Part shown: one piece after another, positions 30,194-37,916 of the stretch | Layout: each line of letters begins with the position of its first letter | Numbering within the stretch: position 1 is the first letter of the stretch | DNA from: Pseudocoprococcus catus | GTDB lineage: Bacteria; Bacillota; Clostridia; Lachnospirales; Lachnospiraceae | Direction: 5' to 3' | NCBI RefSeq assembly: GCF_902381825.1 | Contig: NZ_LR698973.1 | Location: 899,771 to 950,125 of the forward strand | Length of the DNA stretch: 50,355 bases | The notes under the pieces: model-generated | What the model saw: the letters and a program-made list of their open reading frames with translations, nothing else | What the model was told of the DNA's origin: nothing | Database searches by the model: none | Program-made: the position numbers and the translations under genes

Positions 30194-30543
30194 TGAAGAA
30201 AAAAGAAGAAGTAACGATAACTTTTTATGCTGCAGAGTGCGGTGAGTTCCATGATTTAGGAGAATATACAAAATGCAGAACGCTGGAAGAGGCATATAAA
30301 AAGTACCAGAAGTATTGTAGAACATCTGCCAATATGTGTCCGGCTATTGAGTTTTCTATCCATGATCCAGAATCAATTTATTCAGACATGGAATATCCAT
30401 TACCGTTGTCATCAAAAGACAGGGGGGATTTGGAACTTGTGCCATATTACAACGAGCATCCACTGGCAAATGAAGCAATCAGACAGTTGGAGCAGTTGCA
30501 GAAACAGCAGGAAAAAAAGAAACATCGGGATGTTGCCCGATGA
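30193..30543 (+). CDS. Small ICE protein, possibly LPD/YodL-like
   Basis: 116 residues, coupled to VirB4 by a TAATG overlap. The pattern ITFYAAECGEFHDLGEY, then LEEAYKKYQKY, PAIEFSIHDPES and LPLSSKDRGDLELVPYY, recalls small domains (YodL or LPD-type) that recur in large polyvalent proteins of conjugative elements and phages; the match is by eye and weak. It is soluble, with a lysine/glutamine-rich tail. Its position between VirB4 and the cell-wall hydrolase suggests a role in transfer or in protecting the incoming element. Confidence 0.55.
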   Translation: MKKKEEVTITFYAAECGEFHDLGEYTKCRTLEEAYKKYQKYCRTSANMCPAIEFSIHDPESIYSDMEYPLPLSSKDRGDLELVPYYNEHPLANEAIRQLEQLQKQQEKKKHRDVAR

Positions 30544-30572
30544 GATAAGAGATACGGAAAGAGGGTGACCGG

Positions 30573-32264
30573 ATGAGAGATATCAAGGAACGGGTAAGGG
30601 ATAAGAATCCGAAGATTCGAAATCCGGCTGCCCGGCTTCCGAAAGAGCTGGTTCGCCAGACGGTACTGGAGGCAAAAGAAAAGCCAAGGGAACTACATGA
30701 GAAAAGCAGTGGGCAGTCAGACTCCCCAACACAATATGGAACTGAAAAAATAGAATCCGTACAGTACAGGGCGGCGAGTGTGGCAGGAAGAACCATAGGA
30801 AAAACCACATATCGAGGTGGAAAAAAACTTGCCGGAGTGACCTACAGGAAGATAAAGGAAAGAAAAAGCAGACAGGAAGAAGCGAAAGCCGCTGAAGAAG
30901 CAATGGAGCAGGGGGCAGAAAGCGGAAAAAAATTAATCAAGCTGAAACCGGAGCAGGCGGCACTTGCCAAGGAGAATGGTAAACGGCAGGTGAAAGCAGC
31001 ACCGAGAGTGGTAAAAGTATCCGGTCTGTCTCAGGAGAAAATAAAGACACAGGCATCCATGCAGAAACAGCAGGTGGAAAAGAGCCTTCAGGCGATGCAG
31101 AAAGCAAGAGTAGTCCAGATGGCAAGAAAATCGGCACAGGCATCGGCAGAAAGTGGAAAAGCAGTCTTTCAGGTAACTGGAAAGGGTTCAAAGTTATCCG
31201 TACAGGGAATTACAGCAGCGATTCAAAAAGGGGTAGTAGCTCTTGAAAAAATGGGAAAATGGATTGCTGCCGGAGGTGGTGCATTTCTTCTGGTATTTAT
31301 TCTGATTGTGGGAATCATTGCAGGAGCAGCTTTCAGCAGTAGTTCGGAAAGCTCCGAATCCCTAAGTGAAGAAGTGCTTGCGTATACTTCTGTGATACAG
31401 CAGTATGCATCCCAATACGGCATTCCGGAATATGTGTCTGCGATACAGGCCATCATGATGCAGGAATCTGGAGGCAGGGGAACAGACCCGATGCAGTGTT
31501 CGGAAAGTCCATATAATACAAGATTCCCACACACTCCTGGTTCTATTACTGATCCGGATTATTCGATAGAGGTTGGAGTACAGACCTTTGCAGACTGTAT
31601 CAGACAGGCAGGATGCAGCAGTCCACAGGATCTGGACAAGCTGAAACTTGCATGGCAGGGATATAACTATGGAAATGGCTACATAGGATGGGCATTGCAA
31701 AGAGGCGGTTATACAGAAGCCAATGCATTGCAGTTTTCACAGGAACAGGCAGCTTCGCATGGATGGAGCAGTTACGGAGATCCCCAATACGTTCCCCATG
31801 TGATGCGGTATTATTCCGGTGGCAGCCTGTTTGCTGGTTTGTTTGGTAATCAGCAGATTGTGTCGGTTGCAATGGGGCAGCTTGGAAACAGTGGCGGTCA
31901 GAAGTTCTGGAGCTGGTACGGATTTGACAGTCGGGTAGAATGGTGTGCCTGTTTTGTAAGCTGGTGTGCGGATCAGAGCGGTCTGATTGCAAGTGGGAAT
32001 GTTCCTAAATTCTCATTGTGCAGTGATGGAGTGTCCTGGTTTCAGGGAAAGAATAAGTGGCAGAGTGGCGGAACAACTCCGACAGCTGGAATGATCATCT
32101 TTTTTGACTGGGATCATGATGGAACATCGGATCATGTAGGAATAGTAGAAAAGTGTGAAGGTGGAAGAGTTTACACGATTGAGGGAAATTCCAGTGATCA
32201 GGTACGGCAGAGAAATTATGCAGTAGATTACAGTTCTATAATGGGATATGGGGTGATAAATTGA
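30573..32264 (+). CDS. Conjugation cell-wall hydrolase: lysozyme-like plus CHAP
   Basis: 563 residues. A long basic, Q/K/A-rich cytoplasmic region (1-225) is followed by one membrane helix (WIAAGGGAFLLVFILIVGII, about 229-250). A lysozyme-like transglycosylase domain follows (about 268-410: YASQYGIPEYVSAIQAIMMQ, then ESGGRGTDPMQ with the catalytic glutamate), then a CHAP amidase/endopeptidase domain (about 425-563: WCACFVSWC with the catalytic Cys near 457, DHVGIVEKCEGGRVYTIEGN with His and Asn). It opens peptidoglycan locally so the channel can cross the wall, like Tn916 Orf14/CwlT. It is the last gene of the recognisable transfer block; cargo genes of lower GC follow. Confidence 0.9.
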   Translation: MRDIKERVRDKNPKIRNPAARLPKELVRQTVLEAKEKPRELHEKSSGQSDSPTQYGTEKIESVQYRAASVAGRTIGKTTYRGGKKLAGVTYRKIKERKSRQEEAKAAEEAMEQGAESGKKLIKLKPEQAALAKENGKRQVKAAPRVVKVSGLSQEKIKTQASMQKQQVEKSLQAMQKARVVQMARKSAQASAESGKAVFQVTGKGSKLSVQGITAAIQKGVVALEKMGKWIAAGGGAFLLVFILIVGIIAGAAFSSSSESSESLSEEVLAYTSVIQQYASQYGIPEYVSAIQAIMMQESGGRGTDPMQCSESPYNTRFPHTPGSITDPDYSIEVGVQTFADCIRQAGCSSPQDLDKLKLAWQGYNYGNGYIGWALQRGGYTEANALQFSQEQAASHGWSSYGDPQYVPHVMRYYSGGSLFAGLFGNQQIVSVAMGQLGNSGGQKFWSWYGFDSRVEWCACFVSWCADQSGLIASGNVPKFSLCSDGVSWFQGKNKWQSGGTTPTAGMIIFFDWDHDGTSDHVGIVEKCEGGRVYTIEGNSSDQVRQRNYAVDYSSIMGYGVIN

Positions 32265-32361
32265 TGGTTTCTTTCATAATTTGTTAAGGATTTTATAAGG
32301 GAGTTAATGAATCCTTTGGAAAATAGTCACAAAATAGGCACAGTTGATTGATAAATTGTTA

Positions 32362-32389
32362 TTGTAACTTTTAGTGATAGACATATAAA
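32362..32389 (+). promoter_or_regulatory. Probable promoter of DUF1906 gene
   Basis: TTGTAA (32362-32367) and TATAAA (32384-32389) are separated by 16 bp in an AT-rich 170-bp gap after the transfer operon. An AGGAGG site and ATG 32435 follow. This suggests that the cargo gene has its own promoter. Confidence 0.5.
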
Positions 32390-32434
32390 GAGTTAGAAAT
32401 CTTTATAATTGACTTGAATTAGGAGGTAGTGAAT

Positions 32435-34696
32435 ATGAGTGATCAGAATGTAAAAGCAGCACAAAAATATTTAAATGCGATGTTTGGTGGACATAAGGAT
32501 TGGGTAAAACTGGATGAAGATGGAAAGACCGGAACAGCCGTGATGCAGGGAATCATTCGTGCATTTCAGATTCAGAATGGAATCTCAACGATTACAGGAA
32601 CGGTTGGACCACTTACTATTAATACCATGAAGAAGTTAGCCATTATTACAAAAATGGATCCGAATGATACTCCGCAGGTTAATGTATGCTTGATTCAGTG
32701 TGCTCTGTTTTGCAAAGGATATGCTGCTGGAGGAATTACTGGAATTTATTATACATCAGGAGTAAATGCAGTTAAAAAGATGCAGGAAAATGCAGGACTG
32801 GAAGTTACGGGCAAAATTGATTGGAAAGTTTGGTCTGGATTGTTATCCCTAAACTGGTTTACAAAGGTTTCTGGTGGGGATTCCAATATTGTTCTTATTC
32901 AACAGCAATTAAATAGTGACTGGTCAGATGTTATTGGTGTTGGACCTTGTGATGGAATTGCCTCAAGACAGACAATTTTGTCTTTAGTTGGTGCATTGCA
33001 GGCGGCTGAAGGAGTTACAACTGAATTAATTACAGATTTGAATTCAGTTAATTTTGGCGATGCAACAACAAATGCGTTTCCGGGTACATTACAGAACGGA
33101 CAGAACTCGACGAAATATGTTCCATTTAATAAGATTGCTCAATACGGACTATATTTTAACGGATATAATCCGGGAAGATTCGATGGCGTGTTTGATTCGA
33201 CTACAGAGTCAAAGGTGTCAGAATTTCAGGAGTTTTATGGTCTGACAGGAATTGGACTTGTAACAAAAGGAAAAGTAAATGTTTCTACTATGAAATCATT
33301 GCTTACGAGTAAAGGCGATACAAACAGGGCAGCAAAAGCGTGTGACTGTGCAACAGTATTAAATAAACAACAGGCATTAGATATAAAAAATGCAGGGTAT
33401 ACTCATGTAGGACGTTATCTGACAGGTTCTGTTGGAAAAGAACATACACCGAAATATTTGACATCAACAGAAGTGAAAAACATTGAAAATGCAGGATTAT
33501 CGGTATTCCCGATATATCAGGATGGAGGATATGAATTAAACTATTTTAAGGATCCGTCCCAGGGAAGTGTTGATGCACAGACAGCAATTTTAGCAGCCGA
33601 GAGAATCGGTATACCAAGTGGAACGACTATATACTTTGCAGTGGATTTTGATTGTTATTCATATCAGATTGATACATTTATTATACCTTATTTTGAACAG
33701 ATTCACATGATCTTTTTCAGTTCGACAAATGATAAAAATTATAAAGTCGGCATTTATGCACCAAGATATGTATGTACTAAAGTTTATGAAGCAGGATTGG
33801 CAAGTAAATCATTTGTGGCAGATATGTCAACTGGATTTAGCTGTAATTTGGGATATTCGATGCCGAAGAACTGGGCATTTGATCAATTTTGTGAGTTGAA
33901 CTCATTTTCTTCATCACCTTCGTTCCCACTGGATAAAGATGCATATTCAGGGAGAGATACTGGATTTAAAAAGTTCGATGCCGTATCGACAAAAACAGAT
34001 GAGGAAATAGCGCAAGAAAATCTTCGGGCAAAGGTAAAAATAGCACGAAATCAATATGTCTATAATGTAATGGAGCCGCTTGGTTATCTGAATAAAATTA
34101 TGGATGTGGGTGTGGAGTATGATAAGGAAATTTCACTGGGAACAATGATGAGTCCTCAAGGAGCAATTGATATTTCTACTAAAATATCCACATCGCTTGA
34201 AAGTTCAACTGGTAAAATTTATAATATAAAAGTGGATATAGGAAATGATGGAGAATTGACACAAACTTGCAAAAATCAAATTATGGAGATTTCATCAAAT
34301 TTATCAGATACAGGTATAGAGGGAGCAGATAACTTTGGAAATACGATAGAAAAAATTGCTTTATCGGTTAAATCTGGTAATATTGCTTTTGAAATAAATA
34401 ATGTTTTTGCCAATAGTGTAGAGTTTTCCATTGTATTTAGTACATCAGATTTGCTGCCAGAAGAGGAAAAAGAGTGGACAATATCGGTTGCTTTGATTTT
34501 TACAATGACATTAAATTCTAATAGTGGTCTTGAATTTAATGTTGTAGAATTCACAAAAGAGCATAGTAATATACTGGCAGGAGCCGTAATATTAGTTCTT
34601 GCGGGTGCATTAGTTGTAAATGCAATTCCGTCAATTATTGCTTTATTTTCAGCTGGAGCAGGTACTGTTTTTGGTTTGTTGATTCAAGCGCTGTAA
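32435..34696 (+). CDS. Peptidoglycan-binding / DUF1906 glycosidase-like protein with membrane tail
   Basis: A 753-residue three-part protein. Residues about 1-300 hold several peptidoglycan-binding-like repeats (VKAAQKYLNAMFGGHKDWVK; FNGYNPGRFDGVFDS; VSEFQEFYGLTGIG). Residues about 305-515 are a DUF1906/Rv2525c-like TIM-barrel domain related to GH25 lysozymes (GYTHVGRYLTGSVG; LSVFPIYQDGGYELNYF; IYFAVDFDC, with acidic active-site candidates; NYKVGIYAPRYVC). The last about 220 residues have no known domain and end in a hydrophobic segment (ILAGAVILVLAGALVVNAIP and onward). No signal peptide is present, which is odd for a wall-active enzyme and suggests release by lysis or an unusual export route. 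The next gene is a two-helix membrane protein, so the tail may be a membrane toxin neutralised by it. Confidence 0.7.
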   Translation: MSDQNVKAAQKYLNAMFGGHKDWVKLDEDGKTGTAVMQGIIRAFQIQNGISTITGTVGPLTINTMKKLAIITKMDPNDTPQVNVCLIQCALFCKGYAAGGITGIYYTSGVNAVKKMQENAGLEVTGKIDWKVWSGLLSLNWFTKVSGGDSNIVLIQQQLNSDWSDVIGVGPCDGIASRQTILSLVGALQAAEGVTTELITDLNSVNFGDATTNAFPGTLQNGQNSTKYVPFNKIAQYGLYFNGYNPGRFDGVFDSTTESKVSEFQEFYGLTGIGLVTKGKVNVSTMKSLLTSKGDTNRAAKACDCATVLNKQQALDIKNAGYTHVGRYLTGSVGKEHTPKYLTSTEVKNIENAGLSVFPIYQDGGYELNYFKDPSQGSVDAQTAILAAERIGIPSGTTIYFAVDFDCYSYQIDTFIIPYFEQIHMIFFSSTNDKNYKVGIYAPRYVCTKVYEAGLASKSFVADMSTGFSCNLGYSMPKNWAFDQFCELNSFSSSPSFPLDKDAYSGRDTGFKKFDAVSTKTDEEIAQENLRAKVKIARNQYVYNVMEPLGYLNKIMDVGVEYDKEISLGTMMSPQGAIDISTKISTSLESSTGKIYNIKVDIGNDGELTQTCKNQIMEISSNLSDTGIEGADNFGNTIEKIALSVKSGNIAFEINNVFANSVEFSIVFSTSDLLPEEEKEWTISVALIFTMTLNSNSGLEFNVVEFTKEHSNILAGAVILVLAGALVVNAIPSIIALFSAGAGTVFGLLIQAL

Positions 34697-34722
34697 ATTG
34701 TAAAAGAATAAAAGAGACAATG

Positions 34723-34757
34723 GCCAGAGGTTCGATTTTATAAAGAGGACCTCTGGC
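34723..34757 (+). promoter_or_regulatory. Hairpin between DUF1906 gene and membrane-protein gene
   Basis: GCCAGAGGT (34723-34731) pairs with ACCTCTGGC (34749-34757) around a 17-nt loop; A and G residues follow, not T. It may attenuate or stabilise the message so that the candidate immunity gene is expressed differently. Confidence 0.5.
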
Positions 34758-34776
34758 AAAAGGGGGATTAAGAAGA

Positions 34777-35337
34777 ATGCATATTAAATCAATTGTGTCA
34801 GATGAGGATAGGGAAGAATTAGAAAGAATGCTTTCGCTTGGGTTTATAATTCCTAATCAATTATTTAAAACAAGACAGAAAAGTAGAATGATTATCTATA
34901 TTTTTACACCTGTAGAATTTTTACTGTCGATTAATTGTTATCTGTCGGAAAGTTATTTGATGTTTGGAATAGGGATTGGAACTTGTGTGGCTTGTGTGGC
35001 TTGGATTATTTGGTATCAAATGATTGGTAAAAATTTTGAAAAAAATGTTCATGAATTTGTCTGGGGTAGATCAGGATATGAAACGGTGGATATCGATGAA
35101 AACGCAATTAAAATAGATGAAGATCAAATTTATGAATTTAAAAATATTGATAGAATGTTCTTATATAAAAACTTCTTTTTTTTCATAACAAATGAAAAGA
35201 AAATATTTATATTTAAAACGACAGATATGGAGTCGGATGAACTTATAAAAATTATTAAAACAACAGGGATTTTATTTGAAAAAAAAGAAAAACCATTTAA
35301 TATTTATAAGTATTGTAAAAAAGGAAAAAGTTTTTAA
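34777..35337 (+). CDS. YcxB-like two-helix membrane protein, candidate immunity
   Basis: 186 residues. Two transmembrane helices (about 46-62 MIIYIFTPVEFLLSI; about 68-90 MFGIGIGTCVACVAWIIWYQ) are followed by a cytoplasmic domain with the YcxB-like pattern of alternating strands (YETVDIDENAIKIDEDQIYE; then FFFFITNEKKIFIFKTT). YcxB-like proteins have no fixed biochemical role, but single small membrane proteins directly after toxin-like genes often provide immunity. It is AT-rich, starts 81 bp after the DUF1906 gene on the same strand, and is closed by two terminators. Confidence 0.65.
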   Translation: MHIKSIVSDEDREELERMLSLGFIIPNQLFKTRQKSRMIIYIFTPVEFLLSINCYLSESYLMFGIGIGTCVACVAWIIWYQMIGKNFEKNVHEFVWGRSGYETVDIDENAIKIDEDQIYEFKNIDRMFLYKNFFFFITNEKKIFIFKTTDMESDELIKIIKTTGILFEKKEKPFNIYKYCKKGKSF

Positions 35338-35347
35338 AAATAAGCAG

Positions 35348-35372
35348 AGGATGGTGGATTTATCATCCTTTT
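35348..35372 (+). terminator. Terminator after YcxB-like gene
   Basis: AGGATG (35348-35353) pairs with CATCCT (35364-35369), followed by TTT, 11 bp after the stop. Confidence 0.6.
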
Positions 35373-35391
35373 AGAGAAGAGCATGTATTTT

Positions 35392-35423
35392 AAAGGGAAT
35401 CTGGTTTTGCAGGTTCCCTTTTT
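35392..35423 (+). terminator. Second, stronger terminator
   Basis: AAAGGGAA (35392-35399) pairs with TTCCCTTT (35414-35421) and a T-run follows. The A-run on the left allows some termination on the other strand too. Confidence 0.8.
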
Positions 35424-35740
35424 GCCATCAAAAACGTTGATGTTTTATCAAATGACGCTAAAAATAAAAAGAATAATGCAGGGGGTGACATTATTAGTTA
35501 TCGCTGTAATATTTGGATAAAATATAAATAAAACATAAAAAATATAAATAAATTATAAAATGGCGACAGTTTTTTCTTGTTCAAGTGTTTATTATATAGA
35601 GGACAAAATAAGACAGCAAAGGAAGTGGTGCTGTTGCATCGGAAAAATGACACAAAATTAGTGATGTCCATTCGGGAAAAGAATTGAAGGGGATTCTTTT
35701 CCCCATTTGTCGTGTTACGAAAGACTGAGGGTAAGAAAAT

Positions 35741-36454
35741 ATGCTAGAACTTGCAATCTGTGATGATGACATCATCCTATGTAATTGGTTAGAACAGAAG
35801 CTGCTCCATTATGGGAAAGCGAATGACTGTCAGATATCTATAGAAATATACTATTCTGCGGAGCAGCTTCTTAACAGGCTGGAAGAAGAATCCTACGATA
35901 TGTTATTCCTTGATATTTGTCTGGAACATGAGAATGGAATTGATATCGGAACGGAGATACGAAAGAAAAATTATGGAAAAGAACTGCGGATTACCTATAT
36001 TTCAACATATCAGGAATATGCTATGAAATTATTCCGTATTCATCCATTTGATTTTCTTGTAAAGCCAATCCGAGAGGAAGAACTTTTCCGGGTGATAGGT
36101 GAATTACGGGAACTGTTAAAAGAACGGAAGAAAATATTTGAATATACGGATACAAAAGGAATCCACAAGATTTCTTATGACAAGATCCTGTATTTTTATA
36201 GTCTGGGAAAAAGAGTACATATCGTGACATCGGAAAAAGAATATGAATATCGAGGAAAATTAAAGGATGTAGCGGATGTAACAGAAGAATATTTCTTACT
36301 GATTCACAAGTCCTATCTCATCAATATGGAACACGTGGAGCATTACGAATATGACAACGTGGTTATGAAAGACAAGACACGTCTCAGTATCAGTAAAGCA
36401 AATCGCAAGAAGGTCAGGGAAAGACTATTACAAACGGAGAAGAAAAGATTATGA
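35741..36454 (+). CDS. LytTR-family response regulator (AgrA-like)
   Basis: 237 residues. The receiver domain (1-120) has the acidic pair D8/D9, phosphoacceptor D58 in MLFLDIC, and the conserved lysine in FLVKPIREEE. The LytTR DNA-binding domain (about 135-232) has KILYFYSLGKRVHIVTSEKE, then LLIHKSYLINMEHVEHYEYD and SISKANRKKVRERL. LytTR regulators bind pairs of roughly 9-bp direct repeats spaced about 21 bp centre to centre. Such a pair (37769-37800) lies upstream of the Rhs gene two genes downstream. The stop overlaps the histidine kinase start (ATGA). Confidence 0.9.
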   Translation: MLELAICDDDIILCNWLEQKLLHYGKANDCQISIEIYYSAEQLLNRLEEESYDMLFLDICLEHENGIDIGTEIRKKNYGKELRITYISTYQEYAMKLFRIHPFDFLVKPIREEELFRVIGELRELLKERKKIFEYTDTKGIHKISYDKILYFYSLGKRVHIVTSEKEYEYRGKLKDVADVTEEYFLLIHKSYLINMEHVEHYEYDNVVMKDKTRLSISKANRKKVRERLLQTEKKRL

Positions 36455-37653
36455 ATATCCATTTGATCACTTATCTGACAAGTAAATTATTCTGGATTTA
36501 TACTGTGTTCCGTTACAATACCATCCTGTATCCAAAAAATGAGGATACACAAAAGCTATTTGCATATTTTTGTGCATATCTGCTTTCATGCTGGGGAAGC
36601 ATGCAGTGGGGAACGATGTACGGAGATCTGATCTTTGAGCTGATAGCTCTGTTAATTATAACAGTGGCATATCAGGCAGACTGGCAACATCATGTCTGGA
36701 ATACACTTATGGTATATATTATGGGAATTTTATGTGATGGGATTCCAATCGTGTTCTTTCAACGGTATGCGGTAGCAAGAAATCCGGTGCATCATCACAT
36801 GGGACCGGGAACTATTGTAATGGGAAATTTTATATTCTTTTTACTGGAAGTCATTATTGAAAGAAAAGTAGGTGTAAAGAGAAGTTATTATATAAAGAAC
36901 CGTCATTGGCTTGCTATGCTTTCTGTCCCGGTGATCAGCATTATAGTCTGTATCAGGATATTGCTGCCAGACAGAAGAGGTGTGCGGTCTACGATTGTAT
37001 TATTCTTACTGTTTATCAATGTGTTTATTTTCTATCTGCACGATGAGGTTCAGAAAAGTTATATTGAAACAGCAAAACAGGAAGAGATGAAAATTCAGAT
37101 GAGCCAGTATGCAAAAGAACTGGAGATGATGATGAAATCACAGGACAGGCTGAATAAGATACATCATGATTACAAGCACCATCTTACAACAATAGGGGCA
37201 ATGGCAAAAACGGGAGGAAATGAAGAGATTCTATCGTATCTGAAACAAATGGAGAATATAGCCGGAACAGCCTTATGTCATCATTTATATACAGAAAACC
37301 GTAATATGAATAATCTGCTGAATTATATTTTGGAAGATTCGAAATCAGTAATTGAAAATCCGGAGATTTCTGTAGAAATACCGAATCATATAGGGGAAGA
37401 ATTATTTGATATAAGTATAATAGTGGGAAATCTTATGGATAATGCTATTCGTGGGACAGCAGCTTCAGATGAAAGGAGATTATCGTTTCAGATGTATTAT
37501 GGAAAAGGAATCATGAATATCCAGATTGAGAATAGCATAAAAGATACACCAAAAGTGCGGAATGGAATTTATCTGACAACGAAAAGCAGGAAAGAAGGAC
37601 ATGGAATAGGATTACAAAATGTGAAACTCGTAGTAGAAAAATATCATGGTTAG
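36451..37653 (+). CDS. GHKL sensor histidine kinase (AgrC-like), C-terminus cut by TAG
   Basis: 400 residues. Six or so membrane helices fill about 1-200, followed by a linker helix, the phosphoacceptor region KIHHDYKHHLTTIG (His near 238-239), and the GHKL ATPase with N-box NLMDNAIRG (about 328-336) and G-box GHGIGLQNVKLVVEKYHG. It is the cognate kinase of the adjacent LytTR regulator. A TAG at 37651-37653 stops the protein right after E-K-Y-H-G, while the same frame continues for 23 codons (MEICHTEKSFQVKILLYM and on) to a second TAG, matching the normal last strands of such kinases. The kinase may be weakened, or the stop may be read through. No peptide pheromone genes are nearby. Confidence 0.8.
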   Translation: MNIHLITYLTSKLFWIYTVFRYNTILYPKNEDTQKLFAYFCAYLLSCWGSMQWGTMYGDLIFELIALLIITVAYQADWQHHVWNTLMVYIMGILCDGIPIVFFQRYAVARNPVHHHMGPGTIVMGNFIFFLLEVIIERKVGVKRSYYIKNRHWLAMLSVPVISIIVCIRILLPDRRGVRSTIVLFLLFINVFIFYLHDEVQKSYIETAKQEEMKIQMSQYAKELEMMMKSQDRLNKIHHDYKHHLTTIGAMAKTGGNEEILSYLKQMENIAGTALCHHLYTENRNMNNLLNYILEDSKSVIENPEISVEIPNHIGEELFDISIIVGNLMDNAIRGTAASDERRLSFQMYYGKGIMNIQIENSIKDTPKVRNGIYLTTKSRKEGHGIGLQNVKLVVEKYHG

Positions 37654-37725
37654 ATGGAGATCTGCCATACGGAGAAATCCTTTCAAGTGAAAATATTATT
37701 ATATATGAAATTAGATGAAAAATAG
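37654..37725 (+). pseudogene. In-frame continuation of the kinase gene after TAG
   Basis: In the kinase frame, codons after the TAG at 37651 encode MEICHTEKSFQVKILLYMKL and a few more residues before the next TAG (37723-37725). The pattern resembles the terminal strand pair of GHKL domains, so this is probably the lost C-terminus of the kinase. Confidence 0.55.
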
Positions 37726-37753
37726 TAAGGCGATGGTGTCTTACTATTTTTTT
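37722..37753 (+). terminator. Rho-independent terminator after the two-component operon
   Basis: ATAGTAAG (37722-37729) pairs perfectly with CTTACTAT (37740-37747), followed by six more T. The second kinase stop (37723-37725) lies inside the stem, which supports that stop as the ancestral gene end. Confidence 0.85.
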
Positions 37754-37768
37754 CGACCGATTTCGTCT

Positions 37769-37800
37769 ATTTTTGCCACCTCAAGGGGCATTTTTACCAT
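37769..37800 (+). promoter_or_regulatory. Predicted LytTR operator: 11-bp direct repeats 21 bp apart
   Basis: ATTTTTGCCAC (37769-37779) and ATTTTTACCAT (37790-37800) match at nine of 11 positions and start exactly 21 bp apart, two helical turns. The second copy ends a few bases before the weak -35 region of the Rhs promoter. This is the geometry of LytTR activator sites. Confidence 0.55.
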
Positions 37801-37804
37801 TTAT

Positions 37805-37833
37805 GAAAATTTTGTGATTTTTTAGATTATAGT
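37805..37833 (+). promoter_or_regulatory. Activator-type promoter of the Rhs gene
   Basis: A TATAGT -10 (37828-37833) has no good -35 at the 17-bp position (GAAAAT at 37805-37810). A weak -35 next to a direct-repeat operator fits a promoter that needs an activator. AAAAAAGGAGGG follows at 37849-37860, and a second GAGGGAG site lies before the ATG at 37917. Confidence 0.45.
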
Positions 37834-37916
37834 AGTGCCAAAGTCAGAAAAAAGGAGGGTAGCGGTTATTTTGTAAAGGAATTATAGAAAAAGATTACAA
37901 GAGGGAGAAAGAGACT

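Larger units (their letters stand above)
35338..35740. other. Gene-free region with terminators before the two-component genes
   Basis: This 403-bp stretch carries two terminators (35348-35372, 35392-35423), a short CATCAA/TTGATG hairpin (35427-35443), an AT-rich segment near 35520-35560 that could be a promoter, and a GGGG/CCCC hairpin (35689-35704). A 14-codon hydrophobic frame (ATG 35476, MQGVTLLVIAVIFG) is present but has no clear ribosome-binding site. Nothing else is coding. Confidence 0.5.

Noticed and set aside
7019..30543. Many ICE proteins end in Arg, suggesting a general C-terminal signal
   Set aside because: In most cases (relaxase, PcfB, primase-like and others) the Arg codon is part of the next gene's AGG-rich ribosome-binding site. 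Only the K-N-Q-P-E-R tails are not explained this way.
35419..35450. TTTTTGCCAT near 35419 as a second LytTR site (autoregulation)
   Set aside because: It overlaps a terminator T-run and no matching repeat is found 21 bp away.
35476..35520. 14-residue hydrophobic peptide MQGVTLLVIAVIFG as a small toxin
   Set aside because: No clear ribosome-binding site, no partner RNA evident, and too short to distinguish from chance.
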